A DNA stretch of 64,000 bases, from positions 17,478 to 81,477 of the forward strand of contig FN648430.1 in NCBI GenBank assembly GCA_000310025.1, given 5' to 3'. This document shows positions 41,001 to 52,105 of this stretch, piece by piece. A program made the position numbers and the translations under genes. Within the stretch, counting starts at the first letter, position 1, and each line of letters starts with the position of its first letter. A model generated the notes under the pieces. That model did not search any database, was not told the origin of the DNA, and saw only the letters and a list, made by a program, of their open reading frames with translations. The DNA is from Ectocarpus siliculosus. Its lineage: Eukaryota > Sar > Phaeophyceae > Ectocarpales > Ectocarpaceae.

Positions 41001-41589
41001 TCATTACGGTTCTTTGTTCGGGAAGCCGCGGCCATCTTGTCCGCCCTCGTTCCGCCGTAATTATCTCGCGGTACACGTACAATATTTTTTGCGTCGTGCG
41101 TGCCCTAAACGAAGCACGGGCCACGATTGTGGTTGCTGGGACCTTGGTTTGAGGCGTCGTTTATTTGTGTCTGCAGAATAGGCTATTGTATAGTTTGTTT
41201 TTTTGCCGGGGTGTCATGCGCTCACCACGGTGTTGACGCACGGGAACCTGCATATGTGCAACTACGCGCTAACGCATTAACGACCGACGAATTAATACAA
41301 AAGAACATAAACCTGGTACTTGAAATCCGGCTGTGAACGTTTGTCCCGAGGGGCAGAACAACGTTGCATGATGAGAGGGCACAATCTGGCGACGTTGTGA
41401 GCCAAGGCTTTCTCTAACCCACGAGGTTATGCTGTGTGTGCTTACCTGACCCGGCCAGGTTATGCCACCGGGGTCAGCAACCTGGGACGTTGTATTAACT
41501 GCAAATAGAGTGCCTTTTTTTCGGCATTGTACAATGGTGCATATAATGTGCCCCACTGGCCACCTGTGCTGCCCCCCAACTGGCTTGTG

Positions 41590-42010
41590 CGAAGCGCGCC
41601 AACCTGTAAAAAAGGGTACACTTTGTCATACCATAGGCAACCTCCCCCCTAACCGACTTGTGCATGGCGCGCCAACCTCCAAGAAAGGGTCCACCTTGCG
41701 CTGCCATCGGCAGCCTGCCCGCTGTCCAGCTTGTAAGCAGTGCACCAACCACAAGAAATGGTACACCTTGCGCCGCCATCGACAGCTTGACCCCAATCCG
41801 GCTTGTTAGCAGCGCACCAACCACCAAGAAAGGGTACACCTTGTAGTACCATCGGCAACCTGCCTCCTATCCGACTTGTAATAGCGCACCAACCACCAAG
41901 AAAGGGTACACCTTGCACTACCATCGGCAACCGCCCCCTATCCGGCTTGCAAACAACGCGCAACCTCCAAGAAATGTATACCTTGCACAACCTGGCCATC
42001 GTTGCATTGC
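41590..42010 (+). repeat. 72-bp minisatellite
   Basis: About six units carry CACCAACCACCAAGAAAGGG, then TACACCTTGCACTACCATCG and GCAACC...CCGGCTTGTAA. The period is 71-72 bp, a multiple of three. The minus strand is therefore open across several units, but the open frame is a by-product of the repeat. Confidence 0.75.
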
Positions 42011-42196
42011 AAGGATTACCCAAGGTGGGGAGGTTGCAACTCGTGCCAAAATAAATCTCGATTCAGGTTGGCAAAAGTGCCCTTACAACCCGGTCTGTTG
42101 GCCACCCGTGGGGGAGGGTAGAGTGGGGCTCTTCTGTGTGACCACGGGTTGGAGTAAACGGCACTGGTGCTGTGAGCGCTGATTTGAAGACAAGTA

Positions 42197-42289
42197 AGTC
42201 CCGGATTCTTTCCCAGCGTGCGGAGAGCGCGTTCTGGTGTGGTCTCCTTTTCATTCGGGTGTGACGTGCGCACTACAGTACATGTACAG
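42197..42289 (+). repeat. Inverted-repeat arm, left
   Basis: CAGCGTGCGGAGAGCGCGTT and CTCCTTTTCATTCGGGTGTG match the reverse complement of 45172-45262 over about 90 bp. The arms face each other and enclose roughly 3 kb. Confidence 0.6.
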
Positions 42290-42504
42290 AACGCGCCACC
42301 ACTTAAGAACTTAGACTAGCAGTTAAGAACTTGAGCCTCAAACAATCCAAAATCCAAGAACTTGCCCATAACAACATATGCTCAGTTCCGACGTTGTATT
42401 AAGAACAAGAACCCGCCCGGTGTACCAATGCGCATACAGATAAGAACGGAGCCCCAAAAGTTTCTGATTCGAGGTGGGGGGGGGGGGAGAGAGAGGACCT
42501 CGTG

Positions 42505-43370
42505 ATGAATTCTTGTACGCGCGGAGGGGGAAAGCGTACTCTCTCTCATGTTTCGCATGCCTTAGCGGTAGGACAATTGACCAACGTCTTCGAGAGGACG
42601 CATCCATGTTCCAACAGGATCACTGATGCCAATCGTTCCTTCCCACTTCGAAGTACTTTGTCAAACGTGGCCAAACCATGTTCTCCCTAGCCGATCTACC
42701 CTATATCGATATCACTTCCCGCCTTTTCAACCCACTTCCTATGCCCCAGTACAGCTACCACCGTTTTCTCCTGGCTATTCCATGCCTCAAACACCTCCCT
42801 GTACCTTTTCTTCTACATGTATGTCCAACTCAGTCATGTACATTTCTCTGTCCTTGTCGCCCAACACGGACGTTTCGCAACGACATGAACCCGGTCTTCG
42901 CTCTCGGAGTCGCATTCACATTGAACTCGTCTTCATCGTCTACCTTCCTGAATATTCGTCAATGTTCTCGGAGGCCGTTTTCCCCTCTCCAAAATTTGAC
43001 CTTCGGCTTTCTCCCTGCATCCGTTGGTCCATGTAGTAGGTGTTTTTACCTTCTTTCAACATCCGTACACATGGAGACCCTCCTTATCCTTGGATCCTTT
43101 TGTTATATTGTGTTTTTTCTCGGCGAAAGAAGCAGATTTCTTGTTCTCCAACCCCTCTAGATCTACCGTTCGTTTCCAATGTACCAACCTAATCGATTTT
43201 GAACTCTCCCTACTCCGTCTACAACCTTAATCCACTCCCTCCGGGTCGGTACCTCCATTTTTGTTGTTTGTCCACTTCGCCTCCCAGGCTTCTCTCGGCA
43301 ACCTCTCCTCTCCCATATCGTACAACATACGGCCTACCTGTCATTTTAACCTACTTATGCCTCTTCCCGA
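42505..43370 (+). repeat. tRNA-headed repeat, unit 1
   Basis: It begins CTCTCTCATGTTTCGCATGC, then an A-box-like TTAGCGGTAGGAC and a degenerate B-box. The body of about 750 bp is T/C-rich. It aligns with the next unit throughout, for example ATGCCCCAGTACAGCTACC and TCTCGGCAACCTCTCCTCTC. No ORF is conserved. It is unusually long for a SINE. Confidence 0.55.
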
Positions 43371-43379
43371 TCGTAGGAG

Positions 43380-44230
43380 TTGGATCCGAAGGGGGGTGTA
43401 CCCTCTCTCATGTTTTGGCAGCCTTACTTAGCGGTTAGACCGTTGACCACGCGTCTTCGACAGGACGGAGTATTGTTCCCACAGGTTCGATCACCGATGG
43501 CCAATCGTTCCTTCCTGCGTTGCCTAAAAGGTCGCTCAAACATGTGTTTTCCCATCGGTATCACTTTCCGCTTTATTTTCAACCCATTTCCAATGCCCCA
43601 GTACAGCTACCGTCTTCTCCTGGCTATTTACATTCGTCAATTGTCTTTCTTTCTGTACTTTTTCTTTCTACTTTTTTTCCCAGCTAACTCAGTCATGTAC
43701 ATTTCCCTCTCCTTCTTGTACCACGGACATTCCGCAAGTGCATGAAGATGGTCTTCGCCCTCGGAGCGGCAATCACACCTGGGTTTGTCGTCTTCGTCGT
43801 CTACCTTCCTCAATCTTCGTCTAGTTTCTCAAAGACCAACATCCCCAGTCCTAGGTTTGACCTTCAGCTTTGTCTCTGCATCAATTGGCCCTCCATGTAG
43901 GTAATCTTTAAATATATTCCTTCTTTGATATTCCGTACACATCGAGACCCTCCGTGTCCTTGGTTTCTTTAGTTTGATCCTGTCCTTCTCTCTCGCCAAA
44001 GCAACAACAGATATATTCTCCTCGAACCCCTCTAGACCTCCCCTCTCCAGTGTATCACCTTTGTCAAGTTGGACCCCCTTCCATGCGTCATCTACAACAT
44101 TAACTCACTCCGTAGGTTGGTACACCAATTCTTCTTGCTTGTCCACTTCGCCTCCTAAGCCTTTCTCGGCAACCTCTCCTCTCCCATACCGTACATACAT
44201 ACATGCGGCACTGCCACCTAGGGGGCGATT
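43380..44230 (+). repeat. tRNA-headed repeat, unit 2
   Basis: This is a tandem partner of the preceding unit with a better tRNA-like head: TTAGCGGTTAGACC as A box and GGTTCGATCACC as B box, about 50 bp apart. Divergence between units is clear but moderate, so the duplication is old. Confidence 0.55.
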
Positions 44231-44384
44231 TTACGGCTACATTGTACTCTTATTATGATAGCAACTCGACGAGTATCGTCGCGTTGCCTGTCTGAAGCTC
44301 CCCATTTTTTAGCGGTTAATAATGTCGAGGGCGCACAACGCGACACGCTCGCTCACCGAGCACCACAAAGCTGTCACAGAGTAG

Positions 44385-44515
44385 ATGACATATGTAAGAT
44401 ATCACACCCCCTCAATACTGTTAATTTTCAAAACCTCGATTACTCCACAGCAGAAAGCGTGGCCGGGCGACGTTGGAACCGATAACTTTCCGAAGACAAT
44501 CGTATCGTTTGACAT
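44385..44515 (+). repeat. HKIP module copy, damaged
   Basis: The plus strand reads ICKISHPL...QNLDYSTAESVA, aligning with the module at 24512-24667 before a stop. The similarity continues in DNA to about 44515. Confidence 0.45.
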
Positions 44516-44663
44516 CCATCATCCTCGTCGTCGTGGACTATCAATATTAGCTGTGACTGTTGATGGAAGGGGTTGTGACACATATTGTCCCCCACTACAG
44601 GTACATGCCATGCATGTGATGCAAAAGAATAAGGAGCGCCCTCATACTCCAGTTAGTTAAATA

Positions 44664-44849
44664 CGGTCGGTGGTCCCCAATAGCGGTAGGTAGTGACAAG
44701 AGGTTTTCTCTTGTGCCGCTATAGAGGGCAGTGCCGCTATTCCTATAGGAGATTTTTGTACTGAGAAATGCATTTGTGCCAAACAATTTTGGTGCCGCTA
44801 GAGAGGGCATTCCGCTATTAAGGGTACCGTTTATGAGGACCACCGACTG
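44664..44849. mobile_element. Tc1/mariner-like MITE (186 bp)
   Basis: The ends are CGGTCGGTGGTCC and, reverse-complemented, CAGTCGGTGGTCC. TA flanks both sides (44662-44663 and 44850-44851), the target of Tc1/mariner transposons, whose termini often start CAGT. Internal GCCGCTAT and AGAGGGCA words repeat. It is non-coding. Confidence 0.75.
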
Positions 44850-44874
44850 TAATTGAATTGAAACCTCTCATTAT

Positions 44875-44975
44875 TACCGACCGCGTCGAGTGTGGATCAG
44901 TACGGACCTACGAAGGTACTGGGTAGAGAGAGATCGGAACGTTTTTTAATGTGAAGACAACAACAACAATTACCC
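44875..44975 (+). repeat. Dispersed repeat with (CAA)n tail, copy 1
   Basis: GACCGCGTCGAGTGTGGATC, then TACTGGGTAGAGAGA and TAATGTGAAGACAACAACAA. The same 90 bp occurs in reverse at 58381-58492. The tail suggests the 3' end of a non-LTR retroelement. Confidence 0.65.
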
Positions 44976-45171
44976 ATCCTTGAAGAAGTCGTTTCTAAAG
45001 CAAAAAAAGAATAGAATTTTTGAGGCGACCCCACGCGCACCCGAAAAAACCGTCAGTCTTCGACCGGCACTTCTCACTACGCCCATCCATGCGTATGCAC
45101 TTTTTTGTGGCGAGCGACTCCATGCTTTCTTTCAAGACTCCCCCTAATCATCTCGTTGATCTATTTCTTTC

Positions 45172-45262
45172 GTTTACAACATGTACTTGAAGTACGCACG
45201 ATCACACCCGAATGAAAAGGAGACCGCCAAAACGCGCTCTCCGCACGCTGGGAACGGATCCG
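45172..45262 (-). repeat. Inverted-repeat arm, right
   Basis: This is the partner of 42197-42289 in opposite orientation, with about 90% identity by eye over the shared stretch. From 45263 to 46028 I see only short repeats (such as AGTGAAGAAAC near 45718-45750) and no gene. Confidence 0.6.
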
Positions 45263-46028
45263 GGCCTAAATGAATGCGGACCCCAGAGGACGCACTTTTC
45301 AAATAAATTTGATTTCCTCTCCGGAACGAAAGAGCCGAACGGGAAAGAGGGAAAAAACTAGAGGCGTAGTACGCGTTCCCCGTCATGAACATATCACAAG
45401 AGTCTTATTGTGGTGGTGGCATGAACCTCTCTCTTGAACGATCAGGTCAGAAAGCCACCAGTCCCCGGGGCTCTTATGTTGCACCCACCCATGGACCCAA
45501 CAGTAGTAGCGCGTGTCCTGTAGTAGACCACTACTGCTGAACGAATTGGAGACCACGAATCATACCAACAGGTGGGTGGTGGTTGGGCGGGAACCCTAAG
45601 AACAGTCGTCAGGCACAGCCATGTGTACATCCTCAATGTTTATTTAAAACAAGAACGAAGGGCGATAACAACAGAGAGACCGCCAGCGACAGGAAACAAA
45701 TAAGTAGATGAGCGCAGAGTGAAGAAACAAGTGAAGAAACCAGTGAAGACACAAGGCGTCCTTGCCTCTCTGACCCATCGGAAGCTTTCCATGCACCGCA
45801 GAAAACAGCAGGGGCAGCACCCACTACCTCACATGCAGTAGCCGGGTACACGGACTGACTGGTACGTACTACAAGTTTAATCTCTTTCTCGGCAAGAACA
45901 AGAACGCCCGGGCGAACATGAACTTGTAGTCACAAGAGGAAAGAACATCATGATGACGTGCCTCATTCTGCTTGCCGTGGGAGATGCGCATCGTTACGCG
46001 AGGAAGGCGTTACACTGGTATCCACTTG

Positions 46029-46200
46029 GCTCCATGTGCAGGGTGGACTACTTCGACCTTGGCAGGGTGGTGACATAGAATGGCGGACGAGACCCATGGT
46101 TACCCTGTGACAATCTTGCTCCATGTGCAGGGTGGGCTACCTCGACCTTGGCAGGGTGGTGGCATAGAATGGCGGACGAAATTTATGGTCCCGCCCTGGC
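46029..46200 (+). repeat. Two-copy tandem repeat, about 97 bp
   Basis: GCTCCATGTGCAGGGTGG, TTCGACCTTGGCAGGGTGGT and ATAGAATGGCGGACGA appear twice in order. No gene is seen from 46201 to 47690. Confidence 0.6.
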
Positions 46201-47697
46201 AAAAACAACAATAAGGGTATACCCTATTACCCTCGTCGCATGGTCACAACCCTCGGGACAGACCCGAGAGGTTCCTCAAGGAGGCACCGTGCCAGGGGGG
46301 GGCCTGGCAATGATAACTTCTGCGCAGGGTTGAGCCGAGGCTTCACTGAGCATTCAGTTTCTCGATTTGTTTCGTATTCGGGGTTTGTTCATTCATCATG
46401 TTTCTCCTCGTGACTTCAAGCATCGTCAACAATACTAAAGTTCGGGCAAGCAGCCCCACAAAGCTGTAGCCCGGACTCCGGCTCGGTACATGTTGACTCT
46501 CACAATACATGAAGAAACCCACCCGGCGGGGGGTTCTGTACGACAAAAGAGGACGAGAAATTACATCGCCATCAACAACACTGGACAAGATCATTTCGCG
46601 CGACGCATTCAGCTAGACTACTGTCGTTTTTTGAAGGCGAATTAGAGAATCACTTGGTACCCCCCCACAAAAAACACGCTCTACGCGGACTGGGTCCCAA
46701 TTCCAAGAGGTCGGCTGTAGTGCTCAACTACAACCTGCCACACAGGCTGTGAGTTCTCTCCACACCAACTACACCCGTGCCAACGCACGCATTTCTCTGA
46801 CCTGCACAAGACTTGCTTGAGAAAAAAAACGAAAAAATATACGCACGCGCGACAGACCAAAATAGAAAGTCTCTCTCAGCCCGCTAACAGCTTGGCGAGA
46901 GACCCAGCCATGAAAACCTATATCCCAACAACAACGAATCCTATGCGAGGATCATTTTGTGCCCAAAGATACGATGCAACCCCGTGAACACATGATCTGA
47001 CAAGGTCAGAGCAAAACACGCAATCAAGAGGAGGAGCCGTCCGCCCCCGAAGCGTGTGAGCCAAAACACTGCCACAGGTTGTGACGAGAACAGAGGGAAA
47101 AAAACTTTCCCACATGAGCTACACATGCTACAAAGCAACCGGCGATTATGAGCTCCCCATCCACACCGCAACCCGCCCCCCGTTATCACTCGGATAAGCG
47201 AACAACCTCGTGGTGCACACCATGAGTGCAGGATACCCAAGGAGTATACGCGATAAGCCGAATACTACCCACACAACGAAAGACGGATCCTCACGCATTT
47301 CAGCAGAAAAAGCCGACGCGACAACAAGCCAACATTGCATGCTCTACGAAGCCTACAGACTAGTGGACCTCCGGAGCCTCCCTCTGTGTATGTGAAAGGG
47401 CGACAGAACAAGTCCAAACTTAACTTTGCGAGCAGCTCGTGCCCCGCTAAGAACCTAAGACGCCAAGACGCGAGGTATAGCACATCTTGGGACGAATCAT
47501 GCCAAGAGCACACCAACACAACTTATTCTAACCCATCACACGTGTCGCGAATCTCCATATGCAGGATCGTGTGTAGAGGGCAGACAGAAATCTTGAGAAA
47601 AAAAAAAAAGTGCGAGGTTTGTCGTCCTAAAAGGCGTGGGAGGCAGGTCCATCCCCACCAAAAGCCGAAGGCGAGGACGGCGTGGGAGGACCTGAGC

Positions 47698-47907
47698 TCA
47701 GTTCATGTCGGCAAGGAAGTCCTCGAGCTCCTCGCCATCCAGCTCGATGCTGTCGCCCCGGGGGAGGGTCTCTGCGACCACGAGGCGGCCCTCCGTGTCG
47801 GACGATGCTCCGGCAGCGCCCTTTGCAGAGAAATTTACAAGACCGAGAGGAAAGTCGGATGGGACCATTTTGATGGGGCAGGAATACTTGTGGTGTGTGA
47901 GGCATCG
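47698..47907 (-). CDS. Terminal exon of an unrecognised gene
   Basis: After an acceptor-like CACCACAAG, the minus strand reads YSCPIKMVPSDFPLGLVNFS, then a Ser/Asp/Glu region and ELDGEELEDFLADMN-stop. The acidic end and clean stop look like a C-terminus. Upstream exon candidates lie at 48128-48245 and near 48045-48115 (donor GTAAGT), but their phases do not join cleanly to this one. No domain is recognised. Confidence 0.4.
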   Translation of the reverse strand, partial: RCLTHHKYSCPIKMVPSDFPLGLVNFSAKGAAGASSDTEGRLVVAETLPRGDSIELDGEELEDFLADMN

Positions 47908-48127
47908 CACGCACAGTGTTCACGAACCTGTACATATCTTTAGCGAGGTATGGCGAGTGGAGGAAATCGTGCATTTGAGTCTCTTTTTTGTGGTCCACCT
48001 ATTTTCCGTATCGATATTGGCCTAACTTACCAAGTGGAAGAGACAGACGCCCGCAACGCGCGCTATCAACCATCGACGTCGATGGGAATGTTGTTGAGAG
48101 CTGTGAGCAACTAACGTTTTGTTGCAC

Positions 48128-48245
48128 CTGAGGTGACGGCGTACGGGCACAGGAACTTGACGATCTTGGGGTTGTCGTAATCCCAGTGGGAGAGCGTCCG
48201 GAGGGTGTGCCTGTGGCGGCGGGGTCCCGTGATATAATGGAACAG
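48128..48245 (-). CDS. Internal exon of an unrecognised gene
   Basis: Between CGCTAG and a donor CTCAG|GTGCAA, the minus strand reads LFHYITGPRRHRHTLRTLSH, then WDYDNPKIVKFLCPYAVTS. Coding character is strong. It leaves one base. A short following exon could read ALNNIPIDVDG to a stop. Whether it belongs to the gene ending at 47698 is not settled. Confidence 0.4.
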
Positions 48246-48538
48246 CTAGCGCCACATGCTGGCAAAGTAAAACATAAGTACACGGGTCGTCGGATAGGGC
48301 GACAGGTGAGACGCTGGCGAGGAACGTCTGAAAGCCACAAAGAAGTGTGAACACTTAGATATGGACAATGCCCTGGGCTTGGTCAAGCTAGAAATAAGGT
48401 TGGTCTAAACTATCGGTGCGTCGACTACATGTACGTACGGGAGCAGGCAGCTAATTCTTTATGGTGGGAGGACTAAAATAAGACAACACAAGTAAGAGTA
48501 TTTATTATTTCATCGCAACACAACATCAGCAAAAATGT

Positions 48539-48712
48539 TCATCTCTCCTGGAAGGCTCGCGCTCGACGGTCAGGGAATCCCCCGTTGATCAGCCTTGACC
48601 AAGACCGCATCTGCCTGGTGGCCCTGCACGCCGCCGACTCGTGCGTGCCGATCTCGGACACACGCAGAAAATCCATATCGCGGACCGCGTGGAGGAGCAT
48701 TGGTGTCGCAAA
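48539..48712 (-). CDS. Last exon of a minus-strand unknown gene
   Basis: After GCATGTAG the exon gives 57 residues starting FATPMLLHAVRDMDFLRVSE and ending PDRRARAFQER before TGA (48541-48539). It starts in phase 0, matching the exit of 48785-48944. An AATAATAAATA-type A/T stretch downstream (48495-48510) could hold the polyadenylation signal. No family is recognised. Confidence 0.5.
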   Translation of the reverse strand, partial: FATPMLLHAVRDMDFLRVSEIGTHESAACRATRQMRSWSRLINGGFPDRRARAFQER

Positions 48713-48784
48713 CTACATGCAAATAGGGTCAGCACACAACTGGGTCAGCAAGTGAGCCATCTACGTAGAAGTACATTTACCCAC

Positions 48785-48944
48785 AGATCCGCGTAGGGCC
48801 TTGTTCGCCGCGTCCTTGTCCGACGGAACGGGAGGCTGCCCTTGCATCATGGGCACCTGGGTTTCGGGGGGTGCAAGTACGCGAACACGGACGGTGGGAG
48901 AGGTGGCAAGAGACACACGCGCGATCAAGTTCAGCGCTGCAAGT
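48785..48944 (-). CDS. Internal exon of a minus-strand unknown gene
   Basis: Acceptor CTTGCAG, then LAALNLIARVSLATSP, VLAPPETQVPMMQGQPPVPS and DKDAANKALRGS, donor TCT|GTGGGT. The entry phase (needs one base) matches the two-base exit of 49693-50241, and the exit phase 0 matches 48539-48712. Three consistent junctions make the gene model credible. 48945-49692 is intron-like, with a low-complexity stretch near 49420-49540. Confidence 0.5.
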
Positions 48945-49692
48945 CTGCAAGTGAGCCCTGTGGGTTACAGGTGCTTCTGTTGTGTTGGTGTCGTCGCTAT
49001 GGTTGAACGGTGCGGATCTAAGATGTGAAAAACACACTCGGCAAGATCCAAGGTGTTGGTAAACCTGTTTTGGCTACTATAAGAGGGGTGAAGCTGTAAA
49101 CCAAGCCATATGGAAACATACCTAAACATCCTGTTGGAATAAAACACTGAGACAACGGTAGGAGAACGATAAAAAAAAAAAATGCCACGGGGCGAATAGT
49201 ACCCGCGGTGTTGTCTGTTCTCTGCTGTGATGCACCTGCCATAGCACCCTAGAAGCAACACCAACAGCAAACCACCTACTATTATACGACGAATCGGCAA
49301 CCGCACACACGAAAATTCTCCCAAAATGGAATGCCTGGGTTTGTGTGTGAATGCCCCTATCGGTAGGACAATTTTGACAAGTCAATGAAGACATCCCGTT
49401 GGGGCTCGCACAAGAAACAGGGGTGGGGGGGGTACGAAAAAAACTATGGTCATCCGGGCCTACTACAATGTATTTTTGGTACCCCGGCGGTATTTTTCTT
49501 TTCTTTTTGGGGGAGGGGGGGGGTTGCACGGAGGGGGGCTACGACAAAGGATACTACGGTATCGTACAAAACAACGATCACTTACCAACTGCGGATTGAC
49601 CAGCAGACCTTACCTAGCCACCACGTTCACATGAGCGATCAGGAGGCAGTCGTAAAGCTCATCCCCGGTCATTCCAGAGTTGATCTGCTTAC

Positions 49693-50241
49693 GGTGAAGT
49701 GCCGAAGGCGCCGGTGGAGGCAGCGCGGTGCACGACCGAGGCAGCTCCGCCGCGTGAAAAGGCACCGACAAGACCACCCGCGTGGGCTGAAGAGGTGCTG
49801 GCGGCATCGCGTCCGCCGCCCTTCACAGAGCTGCGCACGACCGAGGCAGCTCCGCCGCTTAAAGGCACCGGAACGACCGTCCGCCTGGGTCGAAGAGGTG
49901 CTGGCGGCATCGCGTCCGCCGCCCGTCACAGAGCTGCGCACAACCGCGGCAGCTCCGCCGCGTGAAGAGGAAGCGGCGCGACCATCCGCATGAGCCGAAG
50001 AAGTGCTGGCGGGATCGCGGCGGCTGGAGGACTGCCCTGCATGCCCGCCGCTCCTGGAAGGCAGGCGGACCGAGCGGGCGTCGTTGCCGCGCATCGCCGC
50101 CGGGAGCGGCCGCGGCGCGAGAAGGTCCACGCTGCCTGCGTCAGACCCCTCACCGCCGTTGTCGTCGTTGTCGAACCGGTTGGGGTCGACGGTCAGCTCT
50201 TCGTCCCTCGAGTCGTTGCCGGGGTCGCTCTCCGGGTCGTA
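49693..50241 (-). CDS. Repeat-bearing exon of a minus-strand unknown gene
   Basis: After TTCATAG the exon starts YDPESDPGNDSRDEELTVDP, acidic, then SVDLLAPRPLPAAMRG. Three copies of a roughly 33-residue repeat follow (GGAA-VVRSSV-GGGRDAASTSS), shortened in the last. The middle repeat has a 2-bp shortfall (GCCTTTAAGCGG) that shifts frame. It ends at CACC|GTAAGC. The opposite strand is also open over the repeats, but the acidic lead-in and the matching splice phases favour the minus strand. The function is unknown. Confidence 0.45.
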
Positions 50242-51892
50242 CTATGAACTGAACTCTTGCATGGGTTGGACGGCATCTTCCGAGTCCTGCATCCACGGGG
50301 CGACAGAGGTCGGGAACGGCGGAGGGTGCAAAAATGCATGAGTTGGTCGGATAGAGTGTGGTATGCTGTGGGCGAAAACTTTGCCGGCGCTATGTATTTG
50401 AACAAATGAACCATCTCGGGCCAACCATGACGATCTACACCCAGTATGTGAGATACGGCCCACCCCAAATTTGAAACTCTTGCAGAAACAAAGAAGTCAT
50501 CAAGCAGGAAATTGCGCATTTTTTTGTCCGAGATTTTTCGTTGCTGTAGGAAACGGCCTTATAGGCAAAGGGAGAAAGCAATGGACTCGCATACATCTGT
50601 GTAAGAGATGAACTTGTTGGGTGACCATCGAATCGGAGATACAACCGGGGGCCAACATCGACCATGTCCTCTTGCGAACCCCGTGGGAATCAAGAATCCA
50701 AACTCTTGAGTGGAAGCCCTGTGTCCTTGTAAAATGCATGGTTTATATATTGCAATTCCTATGTGAACGCCGCGGAATACTGTATCCAATACCATTCGAC
50801 TGCCGGTGGCGAAAAGAAAAGAGGGCACATGGCCGTATCGATCGGATTGGATGCTAGTATGCATACTTCGCATTTATTGTCCATTGCCGGAACACAGAAC
50901 ATGTGGATGTGTGTCGAGGTTGCTGTTCTCCCCCCGGGTTATATCATTACCCGGGGTATTCAATGGCAGGAAAAATACGACCCCCCCCTGTTTGTACGTA
51001 CTCCGGGCGCGCAATTCAGATGCAAAGTTCATCCCCTCCCCGGGGTGCGGCACCGTTGATTTCCGATTTGAAAAGAATTAAGTGCATGTTGCCGGATTCT
51101 CCGGCTGAAGGGACGCCAATGTCGTACCTTTGAATGTTCTAACTCTTTCACTCGCGCTCGGAACAACCCCACGGAGAACCGACGCGGATTCTATCCACCT
51201 TACATGTGGGTGTGCATGCATTCTTGTGTGTGGAGTGCAAGTATTACCTGTCACCGCTGTTCAGGCGTTACAGGACGTACTTGAGTGGCACAACACATGT
51301 CATCCTCTGCTGATACGGAGTACCTGGCACAGGTTGCATAAGATACCACACGCTCTTCGTCACTTGTCAAACCTACAAGGGGTTTCGGCGGCTTGCGCCG
51401 CCTCGCTTAAGGAAGCGATTCCAACATGCATCTACTTCGTTTGTCCCGTAAAATACACGATCGATGAAACGTGGGCATGGGGGTAGATGTTTGTGTGTGG
51501 CATGCTTTTCCCGACGTTCGTGTTCAAAGTTTTATGTGTTTTCAACGATGTTGACCGGCTCTTGAATGTCGCAGCTTTTCACCGAATATGTACCCGAGAT
51601 GAGTTTCCCACGTAATCTAGCCTAGACGAAATCAAAAGGGAACATCCACCCAAACGACAATCTTGACCGAGGGGCTATGCCAACGACACCTCCGAAACAC
51701 CAGCAGCGACTATACGCGCATGAGCAAATGCGTAATCGTTCGAACTACAAGACAGGAAGAAGATTGTCATGAGTGACGAAACGACAGGGGGCGATACAAC
51801 GCGACAGCGGTGTCTATACCCGCCAACAACACACACACACGATAAACGCAATCGCGATCCCGACACCATTGACACAGACTTCCAACATACCG

Positions 51893-51985
51893 TATGTGAC
51901 ACAAGATACCACACCCCCCGGGTCGATGTGTAAATCTTAATTGATCCACAGCAGCAAGAATGGCAGCGCCGTAAACGGTAGCGTT
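51893..51985 (+). repeat. HKIP module copy, left arm of an inverted pair
   Basis: The plus strand reads HKIPHPPGRCVNLN, a stop, then STAARMAAP. The reverse-oriented copy at 51999-52105 follows directly, so the two form an imperfect palindrome of about 215 bp. A shorter LHKIPHAL match lies at 51325-51365. 50242-51892 is otherwise without a supportable gene. Confidence 0.45.
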
Positions 51986-51998
51986 CAAGCCATCTCAT

Positions 51999-52105
51999 CG
52001 AGTGCTTTCCGAAAATGTATCGTTTCCTTCGTGTGCACTCTTTGTGGAGTAATCGAGCTTTGAAAATCGGTCCAGGGGGCGTCGTATATTACCACGTACG
52101 GTACG
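51999..52105 (-). repeat. HKIP module copy, right arm of an inverted pair
   Basis: The minus strand carries RRPLDRFSKLDYSTK, aligning with the 24.5-kb copy, with frame damage. A GA-rich microsatellite follows at 52303-52345. 52106-52941 shows no firm gene. Confidence 0.45.

Noticed and set aside
41495-42023. Minus-strand ORFs with repeated GVPFLGGWCA
   Set aside because: They are explained by a repeat unit whose length is a multiple of three; there is no other coding evidence.
49385-49993. Plus-strand ORF with TEAAPPREKAPTRPPAW repeats
   Set aside because: It is antisense to the repeat exon. The minus strand has an acidic lead-in and matching splice phases; the plus frame needs a shift and has no flanking signals.
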